From: Nissolia schottii
Taxonomy: Eukaryota > Streptophyta > Magnoliopsida > Fabales > Fabaceae
Direction of reading: 5' to 3'
Assembly: GCA_003254905.1 (NCBI GenBank)
Contig: QANU01075037.1
Location: forward strand, 682,533-746,532
DNA: 64,000 bases
Below are positions 1-12,700 of the stretch, in pieces. The translations under genes were made by a program, and so were the position numbers. Numbering within the stretch: position 1 is the first letter of the stretch; each line of letters begins with the position of its first letter. The notes under the pieces were generated by a model. The model was not told the origin of the DNA and ran no database searches. It worked only from the letters and a program-made list of their open reading frames with translations.

Positions 1-5
1 CTCTA

Positions 6-298
6 ATGATCCTCAGTATTATTCTCTTTATACTACTGGCTTCAATTCCAAATTTGCAACTCCCAGTTGCGCTATCTCAGACTCTGCCATCACCAATCAT
101 TGGGTATCAAGGACAATGGCAACTCTTGCAAGATAGCATTGGCATATCAGCAATGCACATGCAGCTTCTACACAGCGACAAAGTCATCATGTTTGACCGA
201 ACGGATTTTGGGCCCTCTAGTCCCCCTCTTCCCAATGGCCTTTGCCGGATGTATACAACGACACTGCCCTTCCAACTGATTGCACTGCTCACTCTCTC
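6..298 (+). pseudogene. Glyoxal/aldehyde oxidase (GLOX-like) 5' fragment, truncated
   Basis: The frame from position 6 starts with a hydrophobic signal-peptide-like stretch (MILSIILFILLASIPNLQL). It continues into WQLLQDSIGISAMHMQLL and VIMFDRTDFGPS, which match the N-terminus of plant glyoxal oxidases (secreted copper-radical oxidases that make H2O2 in the cell wall). After LPNGLCR (about 250) the family pattern continues only in another frame (DVYNDTALPTDCTAHSL), so there is a small indel. Coding similarity stops at about 298, exactly where a repeat also found at 23798 begins. No catalytic domain follows, so this is a broken gene fragment. It could be the remains of a real 5' exon whose rest lies elsewhere. 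Family recognition is by eye. Confidence 0.6.
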
Positions 299-647
299 TA
301 GTGTCCGGCTCTTTTTACAAAAATATTTTTTTTATTTTTATAACTTATCTAAAAACTCATGATTTTCGCATGTATTGAGTTCAGCATGTGCTAACATAAC
401 ACATAATATGAATATTTGCTTACATTTTAATTAAACAAATTTAAAAAAAAATTAAAAAATATTTCATGTCAAATTTGCTAACAAGGTTGGCGAATTCTTA
501 ATGAATTCGCCAGCACGGTTACGGTTGGCGAATCCCAACCCTCCCGTGCCACGTCAGCCAAACCGTGGTAGTTTGAGAAATAGTTTGGAAACGAGAGTAA
601 TTTTGTAAATAGTTTGAACAGTAAGGACAAAAGAGTAAAATTGTCAG
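299..647 (+). repeat. Interspersed repeat, copy 1 (partner at 23798-24097)
   Basis: This block matches 23798-24097 in the same orientation with few mismatches, from TAGTGTCC at its start to the end at GTAAAATTGTCA. Copy 1 carries about 40 extra bases containing another GAATTC-GCC / GGC-GAATTC palindromic module. It is AT-rich and non-coding. It interrupts the GLOX-like fragment, so it behaves like a mobile element, perhaps a MULE-derived terminal region. Confidence 0.75.
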
Positions 648-2121
648 GTTTTTCTTTACAAATTAAATTTTAAAATCAATATGAATTTTTATGATATTAT
701 GGCTACAGTTATGTTTAAATATGAATTTAACGTGTGTAGTAATTAATTTTTTTTATTTTAAATTGTTAGGGATATTTTTAGAAAAATAAACAATGTTTCC
801 ATTAGTGTGTAGGAATAGTTGATTCCCAGACATATTATATAAGAATTTCAAAAGTTAATTTAAGAACCACACGTTTAAATGTTTTTCCCATTAGGAATCT
901 AAACCAATTCTACAAACCACTTAGTTTTCATACATGAAGGAAAATACTATTTCAAATAGGTTGCTTCTAGCTTGCACTAAGCAAGTTGAAGAGAATGATG
1001 CACCAAGTAGAAAAATGTTGGTCTACCGTGATCTCCAAGGATATTAATGTAATTTAACTTTCATCTTCTTATTCCTCTCTTTCCTCCCCTATGTAACCTT
1101 CCTACCCTATCTTCACCTCTCTCCCTCTCCCCGCCACTCACTGCCACCACCATCCTCTTCCCCCTTCCTTCAACCACTGAAACAACCAACATTCCTCTCT
1201 CTTTCCTCAACCACCGCATCGGATCTAAATAACAGCGACGCCGGAGATTCAAAACAACAGTGGCGTGGGAGATGCGAAATCAGTGACACGAGAAATCTAG
1301 AACAAAAGTTGGGCGGTGGTTTTGGAAATAGGGTGGCACAACATAGTGAGAGAAATATGAAATGACGTCGACACAACAGTCTTGCAGACTGATCTTTGAA
1401 AGCAATAAAAAATTTGTGCCTCACAATAAAAAATTTATGTATTTTTTGTATTTTTATTTGTTAGAACACATAGATAAGGCACGAAGACATAACTTTTTAA
1501 ATTAAAATAAAATGTTTTATTTTTATTAAATTAATGTAATAAAAATATTTTATGTCATTTGCAATGTATTTTTTGTCTTGTCTCTATTAAACTAAACAAG
1601 ATATAAACACAAGTAAATGTATCTTATACATTGTCTCTAGACAGAATATAAAACTGCCTTGTTCTCTTATTTTTTGTCTCTGTTCTCATGTTTCTATATT
1701 TCTACTCGAGTCTCGGCATCCAAAATAGTACTGATTCTAGAAGAACCACGGTGATCAAGAGAAATGGAGGAAGGGATTTCACCTGCTTTGTCTTAAAAAA
1801 TTGCAAATAGTTTTGTTTTACTATTGACATGACCATTCCCTTTCTTTCCTTTCCTTCTATGCAGTAGCATCCTTGTTTTACCTACTGCATAAATTCAAAT
1901 GAGTACACTGGAGATATGGAATACAAAAACAAGGGTCCTCCCCCCCCCCACCAAAAACAAAAAAAATAGGACAACACATACAACATACTTGAATTGAACC
2001 CTTTTCACCCATCTGTTATCATTAAAACTATTGGTTTCAGAATAGATTTACAAAATGATGTTAACTCAGTAACAAATGGACAGGGGACATGCAGTAACTG
2101 TGGTGCCTGCTGTGTAAATTG
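648..2121. other. Non-coding: 3' flank of the transporter gene
   Basis: AT-rich sequence with a pyrimidine-rich block at about 1070-1250. It lies downstream of the transporter stop codon. The first few hundred bases next to 2122 are probably 3' UTR. No convincing gene was seen; the short ORFs in the CT-rich block are low-complexity. Confidence 0.6.
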
Positions 2122-5100
2122 CTAGGCTAGATGGTCTTCTTGAATACCAAGGATCTCATTGGCACATGCAGAGGGAACGTAGATTGCATTTAACAGCGAG
2201 CTGTGGGTGCGGCCGTAGAATAAGTATACAAGTACTCCTATCAACAACCACACCGAAACTCGTAGCCATGTGGCAACTCTGAAATTCAAACGCAAAAGAA
2301 TGATTAGAAGTTGGTACTGAGGTGTTTCGTCCATGCACGCATGCGTGTGCACACAAAACAGGAAGCATATAGCTCTCGAGATTTCTCACCCAAGATCAAT
2401 TAGCAAGTAGGTGTTTATAAGAATGCAGGCAGCAGGTAAGAATGGAACAAGTGGGCAAACAAAACCTGAAATATAAGGGTATCAATACCAGTGAGTAAGA
2501 TTTCGCCAAAGCTTCTTGAGGAAAGAAACACAATGGACTACTCGTGAAAAGATTTACACTTCAAGTTTGTAAAGACAATAAACCGAATAAAAGTTCTTTT
2601 TTTTAGTAGAGTTGTTCTTAGTCGAGGATTCTTTTAATAAAATATTAAAAAAACACTTGAAGTTATACCCAAACACTTTTAAAATTATAAAAAGTATTTT
2701 TAAAAATAAAAGTTAACCCAAACAAACCCTAAATTAATTTTGCCCTGAAAAATAACACATTTTGATGTTGGTCTCTCAAAATAATTTCATTCGGTTTCAG
2801 TTCCTCCTCCTTTAGAAGTGGGTGTAAATGGCTTTTGAGAATCTTCAAGAAAGATGGTTTTCATCCCTACAAGAGGGGTAATTTACACTCATTTTTAAGG
2901 AATGAGAAAAAAATGAGGGACTTAAACCAAACTTTTTTTAGGGACCAAAACCAGAAAGTGTTAGATTTTCAAGGATTAGAAACATATTTAAGCCAAAACA
3001 ATTCAATCATTGTTTTGTTGATCCTTGCAACTTTGATAATTATAACGAGCCAGAGTCAACTTCCGAATGAGCTGGCTACATAAATTTTGATTCATTCTAA
3101 TATTAGTCTAGCCAATTTTGAGTTTAGATATTTAGACTTGTCTACACATACCTCCTGTGTGTCCAAAGCTGTGCCTCGTGTGATCTTGCTTTATGCAAGC
3201 CAGCCCAATTACACTGCACAAGAGAAGAATTCCACCCATTCCGCACAATGTGAAGCGCAAAATGCTGCGTATGCATAATCAACAAAAGGAAACAGAAGTG
3301 AGGATAAACGGCAATAGCTTTACTCAAACGAACCAATTTTTTTAATCTATCACGTGATTTCATACTTATAGCATATAAATCAACCTAAAATAGAAATTGC
3401 AGTGTCATATATAATGGAAAAGCATTTGTGGACACCACAACAATATTCACATTAAAACTAGTTAGAAATGAGGATTGGCATTGTTGACAGACCTGGGGCA
3501 CCTGTCAGCTGAAGCAGCGCCTGCAACTATGAGAATCCCTATACATAGAAGGGCTATGGTCCATGCAGCAAGTTTCCGCCTACTTTTCTCCTTTTCTTCA
3601 TCTGCAGAAATATTTTGAAAAACAAGTTCATTAACTAGCACATCATAGAAAATGGAGGCCAAGGTTCATGCAGAACATAAAAAAAGTATACCAAAACTAC
3701 AACACAGAAAAATGAAAATGGGTTGGTGTCCATGAGAAAAGTATAGATCAAACCTTAAACGGATATGCTTTTAAAAAAAAAAGTTGAACAAAAAGGTAAG
3801 CATTATGCTGCTCTTTATTGACAAATAGTCTTTTGAGACAAACCCAATGGGACAGCATCATCAAGTTGGATTAGGCATAATTATGGACCATCACCTTAGT
3901 AGCATCGCATAATAGAGGAGCATTACTGCCACAATGGCCATTCAGTGATGATGTAGAAAGGTAATGAAAATTACCAGAATGAGTTCAAACAAAGAAAACA
4001 TAACGTAGGAGCCTTCTAACATGGACCAAGTAGTTAGTTGGAGTAAAATGGACTGGGGTCAAAAGTAAAAGGTTAAAAAGGTTGAGAGACAATATAGCAA
4101 AAATGATAAAAAGCAACTTCTCTTCCTCTCTTCCTCCATTGCCAGGTCCAGCGATCTCCGGCTGCTGCCAACCTCCGGTGTTACTGTGGCTTCCGACACC
4201 ACCGTTGCCTCCGGCGTCACCGCTGCCTCTAGTGCCACCGCAGCCTCCAGCTTCTTCTTCATCCCCTTCCTATGCCCCTTCGTCCAGATCTGCTCCTCCA
4301 CCACAGTGTCGACCACCAACCACCAGATCTGCCTTACACTCAAGCGCACCCCCATCCCTTCAATAGATGGTTCCAATGTGACATCGTCAATAACATCAAC
4401 ATATCCAAAAAAATTTAGATCTAAGTAAAAAAACAGATCCAAAGGACATCTTCCTCACTGAAGAGCGATGAAGGGCAACCAGGGCGAACAAGGGAACAAA
4501 TCGTTTTCTACAGAAATTGATAAATAGAGTTGGTTGGAACAAGAAGGGAAAAAGGGCGCGATGAACATAATCGGTTTCTACAGAAACCAATGAACGAGGA
4601 TGGAGTGATGCGGGTGGTGGTGGTGGCGATGTTGTCAGATGCCGGGTAGTTTCGACAGTGGTGGCACCGATGCCGGTAGGAGTAAGGTGTTGTGGAAGAC
4701 TGGGAGTAGAAGGAGATGGGATAAGGAAGGGGATGAAGAAGACAAGGGACTGTGTTTTCAATTTTGTTTGATGATGAAGAATGATGTATGAGTTCTCTGT
4801 AGTTTGATGTTGGGGACAAGTACCAGTATGAAAGTGGTAGCTCCGGCCATGGTGGAGGGGCGGGGCAGCGACGGTTCCTGGCAGAAGGAGGGGAAAGAGA
4901 GTGGTTAGCATGAGGAGTGGCTGGTGGAGACTGCCATGGAAATGAAGCAAGAGAGAGAGAGAGATATGACAAAAAAATTGAAGGCAATGGTGGTGAGACA
5001 ATGGTGAGGCGGCAAGACGACAATGGTGGCATCGGTGGAAGGGTTAGGATGAACAGTGTCTAGCAATAGGGGGTCGAGGCGGGGAAGGGGATGCCGGTGG

Positions 5101-8100
5101 TGGTGGTGGTGGAGGCACTGGCATCAGAAGGGGTGGGGTTGGGGTTGGAGGGTCCTATGTGCAATTTATTATTAATTGCAGGGGCTTATTTGAAATTACA
5201 TAATTTTAGTTTCACAAAATTTTGGGGTCAAAAACATAAATTCTTTCTCACTATTATACACCATTGGATCTAAAATCTACAGTTAAAACACTTGGAGCAA
5301 TTTGCACCCCCTAAGTGCTCGGTCCATCTTAGCAAGCACCACATAACATATTGCACAGCTTCGGAATGCTTGCTAAGGAAACACATTGGTACAGGAGAAA
5401 TTCTACAATAAATAATCTGGTCAGTCCAACTAATTTACATATCCAATCTCATCTCACAGAAATCATCAACCGGTACAGGAGGCCTTCCGTACATTCAATA
5501 GTGCAGATACATCTAGATTCTTAAATTTATACAAAATCATTTCATTAAAAGGTCAGGAGATTCAAACAATAATTACCTTTGGTTACTTCTTTCATGATTA
5601 AAGGATGCCCAAGGAGAGCCTCTGACTTGTCATGTAGATAATTCTCACAGTAACTAGCAGGATCTACGGGCCCTATGGCGCTATCTTCCTCAACATCACG
5701 ACCATAACGCCCTTCTAACAGATCAACAGATGTTTGAAGTGAAGATGGAATAGGTACCTCATCAGGTGGAACATATCTGATTATCAAAACTGAAACTGCA
5801 ACGGTGGTAAATGCGAGCAATGTTCCCACACTAACCTGTATTCCCAAAGCCAGAAAATATAACAACAGATTTAAAAGACGTACTCATCTTCCTAGTTTTT
5901 GTACAAATTAACTCACCATTCCTGCTAACTGGGAAACGTCCATAAAGAATGCAAGAGCAGCTGCAAAGACACCAGTAACAATAGTGCTTTTCAAAGGTAC
6001 TTGTGTGCGATTATTGATATCAGAGAAGAAAGAGGGCAATAAACCATCCCTAGCCATTGCCATAAAGATTCGTGGCTGCAAAACATACATGCCAAGGAAA
6101 GATATACTTATCGCGTGCATGAGATAATACACATGATATTTGCAGATGGCTTATATATAAAAGGAGATCCATTGACTCCAAGAAAAATTACAGTACACTT
6201 ACTTGACTCATTAACTTTTTATGAAATTTGAATTCAATCAAACCGTTAAATTATGTGATATTATATAGAAGATCAAGCATACTAATTTTCAAGAAAATTG
6301 GATAACAATTGATATTTTTAGTTATATTTTTAAAATCATACCATAGTTAAAGTAAGTGGAAATATGAAGTATCAAATAATTTTTAAATTGTATGAAATTT
6401 TATGGCCTTTATAGGAACATTCAATTCAATGGTCAGATTGATTACATTAAATGTCCATAAGAAGTTATTAAATGGAGTAAGTATAGCATGGCTTACCCCT
6501 AATCCCCACCCTTTATTTTCATAAAACCAGACAACATAACTCACTTATTGACGAGATACCTATTTCACAATTTTCATCATTACCACCTGAACTCCCATCG
6601 ACCGTTATCGATAAAATTTCTCCTCCAAGCTGCACTTGGTCACCACACAACCCAGCCAGCCACCAAAAGCACCCATCTCCCTCACCACCAGCCGCCACGA
6701 CCACCGCCCCTTCTTCAACTTGTTTTCGTCTCATGTCTTTCTCTCACTTATCTCACAACGCATCCCCTACCACTAACTCGAACTCTCATCCTGACCACCG
6801 TGAAATTTCTCGCCCAAGCTTCTCACCATCAATAGCCACGACCACCTACCCCTCCCCACTGGATCCAAACTCTCACTAATCTTTGAATCTAAGAGGTGTC
6901 TCATCCTTGACACTTGATGAATTTCTATGTTTCTTTATTTTGTGTGTGTGTGGGGTTAAGAGTAATTTTCCCTCCACCTGTTTGATCAATGTCCATGAAA
7001 AAAGTTATTTATTCTATCTACTTTCCATCCTTCCACCACTCCTTCACGATATTCTCCTGCAAGCAGTCTAAACTATTAGCAAATTGTAAGAGTTATTAAT
7101 TTTTCTTTCTTTCCTTTTTAATTTTCATTGAGCAACATGTGTTGGGTCTTTAGTAGATGTTGGACTTTTAGTTAGTCTACTGGACTTGAAGTTTTCTTCA
7201 ACGCCTATTAACCACTCCTTTAAGTTCAGTAGGCTTGTAACATGTATAATATGTTTTTTAATTAGCGTGTAGTTAGCTACTGTACTTCTATACCATTGAA
7301 TACCAAAATTGGACTGCTTAATACCAATATTTCCAATGGTAAATTTGCCGTCTCGTCTCAAACTCATGCATGAGAAAAATATGTAAAGATGATCTGCAAT
7401 CTCAATGGCATATGATACACAAAAGCGGATTTGGATCCTCTTAAGTGAGATCCCTCACTTTAGAGGGTAAAGTGAGGGATCTCACCATTGAATCATTAAA
7501 GTGAAAATGGATCCCACTTTCACTTTATTGATTTAATGGTGAGACCCCTCACTTTAGAGGACCCTTGCCCCAAAAAAGCATTAAGATAAAGAAGTCCTTT
7601 ATTAAAAGTTAATATATCACAAAGTAGTCAAAATTCTAAAGGGTAATTTCCCGAGTAAGTCCTGAATTGTTTTGCATGCATCGATTTATCCTTTTTTTTC
7701 TTAAATGTTTTTGTGCATTAGATTATAATACAAAAACAACAAACAACAAACTAACCCTTGTCACACTAGGTCAAGTTGGCTATATGGATCAGACGACACT
7801 AGACTAACTATGCATTAGTGTATAATATATATTTCTTTAAAAAAAAATCAATTAATATCTTTCCTATATTAACTTCTATTTTATTCATAATTTTGTGGTA
7901 AAACCACAAATATGGACAATGATGTTATACAGTGACTGGTAGCACTTTCAATAAACTTCAAGAATGTGAAACTAGCGACATTATGCCAAAAGATACAGAA
8001 ACTCACTGTGAAAAAGATATACTAGGGGCTTCAAATGTTGGCAATGAACTAGATAGATATCTCCCATGTTGGAATGAAATTTGAGTCTATTGAGAAGATC

Positions 8101-9757
8101 AGAGAATTTTATACAGCATGTGCCAAGAAGAGAGGTTCGGGAATATGTGTTCATTCAAGTAAACCAAAGAGCATAACATTTGTATGTTGTAGTGAAGTAT
8201 AACATAAAGTGAAAATCTCTAGAAATGAAGAAGTTGACTATAAACAAGAGTGAAACTAAAAGAAAGTGCTCAACTATTTGAAGTGGTTGTCAAGTTTCAC
8301 TTACTGTTTCAAGAGGCATGATATATATATTAAATCCTTTAACAATGATCATAATCAACCCTAAAAGTCTTATATGTGGAGTTACAAAAAGAGAGTGTTG
8401 CTAGGAGAAGTCTTGTTGACAAAACAGAGGAAGAAGACATATCCATAGGAAAGGTTGCTTCAATTTTAAATACCGGTGACCCATTTTTATAGAAATTGTT
8501 GGAATCATATTAGAAGTCTTCAGAGAAAGAGTTTAGATATTGGAGATGCTCAAGCTGTTTTTAGCTATTGTAAATGAAAGCAAGTTGAAAATCCTAAATT
8601 TTTTCTATGCAATCCATTGTGATGATGATTCTCAAAGGATAATTTTTTTTGTGGGAGGATACTAGATCAAGGTTATCAACAATTTGGAGATGTCATAACT
8701 TTTGATATTACATATATAACTAATAATATACTATGTCTTATCATTCAAGAAATATACCACATTGGATGGCATAGAAAAAATTAGGATCTACAACTTGCTT
8801 TTATTTACAACAGTTTGAGCATATCCAATATCCAAATTCTTTTTTTTTTTTTTTTTGAAGATTTCTGACATGATTATGGCAATCTCTATTAGACAAAGAT
8901 GAGTACCTATTGAAAACTGAACATTTCTATTTGGTATGCCTTCTTCCTCAAATTTTTCAACAAGACTTTTTAAAGTAACAACCATCTTCTTATGACACCT
9001 CATATAAGACATATTTCAGGGCTAACCATGACATGATTATGATCATTGTTAAAAGATTTAATAACTTAATTATTATATGTCGTACCTCTTGAAACAATAT
9101 GTGAAGCTTGACAACAACTTCGAATAATTAAGCACGTTCTTTTAGTTTAACTCTTGTTGTCTTCAACTTCATTTATAGAGCTTTTCACTTTGCGTTGACC
9201 TTCATTACAATCTACAAATATAGCACTCTTGACTGAAGGTGTATTTTGAAACCACCTTTCTTAGAAGATGCTATATAAACTCTAATCTTTTCAATCGACT
9301 CATCTATTCCAGCATTCCAGCATAATGTGAGATATATAGTTAATTGTCAACATTGAAAGCACCTGGTAATATTTTTTCATGGCTAATTTCTGTATCTTTT
9401 GACATCAATAGTTCCAGAGTCTTGAAGTTCCTAATATAAGTGCTATTAGACACTATAACATATTTGTGGTTGGACAGTCCAATTTTGGAGGTCAGCGGGG
9501 TTGATAGCTTAGCTACGAGTTACCTGACTTCTATGGAGGGGTCCTAGACCCCAACATCTACCATTGGAAATATTGGTATTGGACAGTCCAGTTTTGGAGG
9601 TTAGCGGGGTAGAAGTAGAATAGCTAACTACACACAAATCAAAAAACATTATACATGTTACAAACATGAAGAAGTTGCTAATGGCTATTGAAGAAATTTT
9701 CAAGTCCAATTAGACTAATAAAAAGTCTGACACGATCTGCTCAATGAAAATACAAAA

Positions 9758-9790
<33 letters not shown>

Positions 9791-12700
9791 ACTCATACAA
9801 TTTGCTAATAATAGTTAGGATAGCTTGCAGAGGAATGTTGTGAACGAATGGTAGATACCAAGGCTTGCTAGGCACAATCATTCTTCACAAATCCAACACT
9901 TTTTCAAAGTCCAAGAAATAGCATTTTTCATGGGCAATTGATCAAAGAAGTGAAGAGCAAATAACTCTTTAACAAAATCACACACACACACACACACAAA
10001 AAAAAAAAAAAAACCCTTAGATCAATTAAAGTGTCAACAAGAGATACGTCCTCAATTCAGAGATGAGAGACATGAGTGAGAGCAAGTGACTAGTGGTGAG
10101 GGGGAGGTGGTCGTGGCCACCAATGGCGAGGTGCTTGAACGAGAAATCTCATGGTGATATGGATGAGAGTTCGAGTCGGTGGTAGGGGATAAGTTGTGAG
10201 ATAAGTGAGAGAAAGAAACGTGAGGGAAACAAGTGGAAGAAGGGGAGATGGTCATGGCAGCTGGGGTGAGAGGAGGTGGGTCATAGTGGTCGCTGGGTTG
10301 CCTTGTGGCAACAAGGTAGGAGAAATGCAAGCAAGAAAGGAATTTGAGATGTAGTAATAATGTCAGTTTCAGACTTCCAATTACAGCATTCCATCTCATA
10401 CCATACCATTCATAAGGGGAAAAAAACGAAGAAAAAAGGTAATAAATTATGGGATATATTGATGCATAGGAAAAATAATTTTGTTGTCATAAAATTTAAA
10501 AGAAAAACCGAGCAACAATAACCAAGTGAAGTGATCAGCAAAGATGTTATACAAATAAATTGAATCTAAGGTACTGGTTTAAGCACCTGAGGAAGAACCG
10601 ACCCCAACAAACTGGCAAAAAGAGCAGTGACGGCTCCAGTTGTTATCACATACCTGCCACAGGGGAAAATGGGCTTGAACCATAATTGAAAAGACAGGCC
10701 CATATATTTGATGTTAGCCTAAACAATGAAATAGTGCGCCAATTGCAAACCTTACACTGCCCATTCCATCCCATAGCTAACAAATGCAGATGAGATTGGG
10801 GTATCAGGGTCCAACCTATAATATGGCACTAAGCCGACGATTACTGCAGATACAAGCATATAAAGAATGCAACATATACATAATGCAGTTGATATGCCGA
10901 GGGGCAAATCACGTTGAGGGTTTTTAACCTGCATGATAATTTAAAAAAAAAAAAAAGTAGCTTAGATAAAAGTATCGTCTAGAGAATTTTGTTTCACAAT
11001 GCTAGACTCCCAAAGCCTGATACTGTGAGAAACTCAAATTAGAAGACAAAAATATATTGATATAGCAGTAGTAAATAATATATAAAAGCAATTAGCTCTA
11101 GCTATTCTCCCAATAAACTTATTCTCATTTTTTTGTTTGCCTGAGAAAGATCAATAAGTTCCCACTCAAAAGCTTAAATATCAACTATTAGAAACAAAAA
11201 GCAAACAATGCCAGTCACCACTCTTATTAGAATGTGACAGCTATAGGGAATACTACAGCCTAGAACTGATATCAGAGTAGTACAGGTCCTACAATAAGAG
11301 ACGGGTTTTATTCTACAAATTAAATGCAATGTGCAACAATGTATGTGTGCTTGGTTGACATGCTTTGCATTTAGTTTCTGCCGTGACATGCCTTAAAAGA
11401 TCAACCACTCTTGTGAGTATTTACCTCCTCAGCTGTGCTAGTCACTGCATCAAAGCCAATAAATGAAAAGAAAATTATTGCAGACCCAGAAAACACCCCA
11501 TTTACTCCATACGGCAAATACCTGAGATAAAACAGTCAATTTCAGCGATATAATGAGTTGTATGTTATACAGTTACAGATAGTGCATATGATCCACACAC
11601 ACACACAAACACACGCATTACCCGCTGGAGAGTTCATATCCAACCCATCCAGATTGGAAACCTAGATATCCACCAACTATAATGATGAAAAGCATGACAC
11701 AGACATTTACTGTTGTCACTATGGATTGTGCCATTGAACTCTGAAACACCGTTAGATAAAATAGGTAAGTGGAAAAAAGAAAAGAGAGGGAGGAGATTAT
11801 GAGTGTATCTATTTATTTTAAATGGCACACCTCCTTGATTCCAAGGCACAGGAGTAAGGTAACAAGAAGGATTAATGCTGCAGCACACGGATCAACTACA
11901 ACTTCAAGACCTGGTAAGGTATGACGAGCCAAAAATGAAGGTAGATGGTCCTCCCCACCGAAAAATAAGGCCTACAATAAGCAAGATGAAAATTAATACA
12001 AAAGCAAACTATTTAGTATATTTTTATCCCTGTTTTACATGCTAGTTGGAATGAAGCACATATGTCCGCAATTGCAAATAAATGGGGCTTTCCTAATGGA
12101 AAGCACTGTTATGGTATTTGAAGCCACCATAATGGGGGAAATGATAAAGAAGCATGGGTATGCATGGATGAAAGTAAAACCTGAAAACCAAAAAATCAAA
12201 AAAAAAAAAAAAAAGGAACCATTGTTAACGACAAAAGGAATAAAGTAAGAAATCTCTACATGCGACAATGGTTTCAATTACGGAACAAACCCATGCATAC
12301 AAAATGTCAGATAGCTTAAAATTTTCAGTAATGGTTCTCTAACATGGTATTAGAACTGACCAAGTAGATTTTGGTTCAAACTTCAAAACTCCACATCCCC
12401 TTAGTCCAGGTGGCCATTGATAAAATAAATTCCACCACCAAAAAAATGGCAGGCCTATGGTTTGTAGACTCTTGCTGACCAATGGGTTTGACTGAGGTTT
12501 GGTACTCACTTAGTAACATAAATTCCTAATATTTGGCAATGAACATGACTTGAAATATGTTACATACCCTAACAACCAAGAATCAGGAAAGAAGTTACTA
12601 AAGAAAGAAAGAAAGCATGGAAGATTCCACCATTACCTTTCAGTTACAGCAGAAAGATAAAAAGATAAGATTAGATAAAATTAAGATTAGACAAAAAAGA

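Larger units (their letters stand above)
6500..10430. mobile_element. FAR1/Mutator-like inverted-duplication (fold-back) element in transporter intron 8
   Basis: Two imperfect arms run in opposite directions: about 6590-8625 (plus) and 10330-8755 (read on minus). They are separated by a loop of about 130 bp (8626-8754). Anchor pairs seen on both arms: 6720-6850 with 10250-10080 (GC-rich end); 7040-7100 with 9860-9790; 7130-7340 with 9740-9555; the FAR1-like reading frame 8060-8310 with 9330-9080; and 8540-8625 with 8815-8755. The arms contain decayed transposase of the FAR1/FHY3-related MULE type. The left arm is longer because of extra insertions (for example a MITE at 7433-7565). The host gene is transcribed through the whole structure. 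Confidence 0.75.

Noticed and set aside
4059..5032. Open frames of 94-201 codons on both strands
   Set aside because: Low-complexity Ser/Pro/Thr-rich translations overlapping on opposite strands, with no domain, inside an intron.
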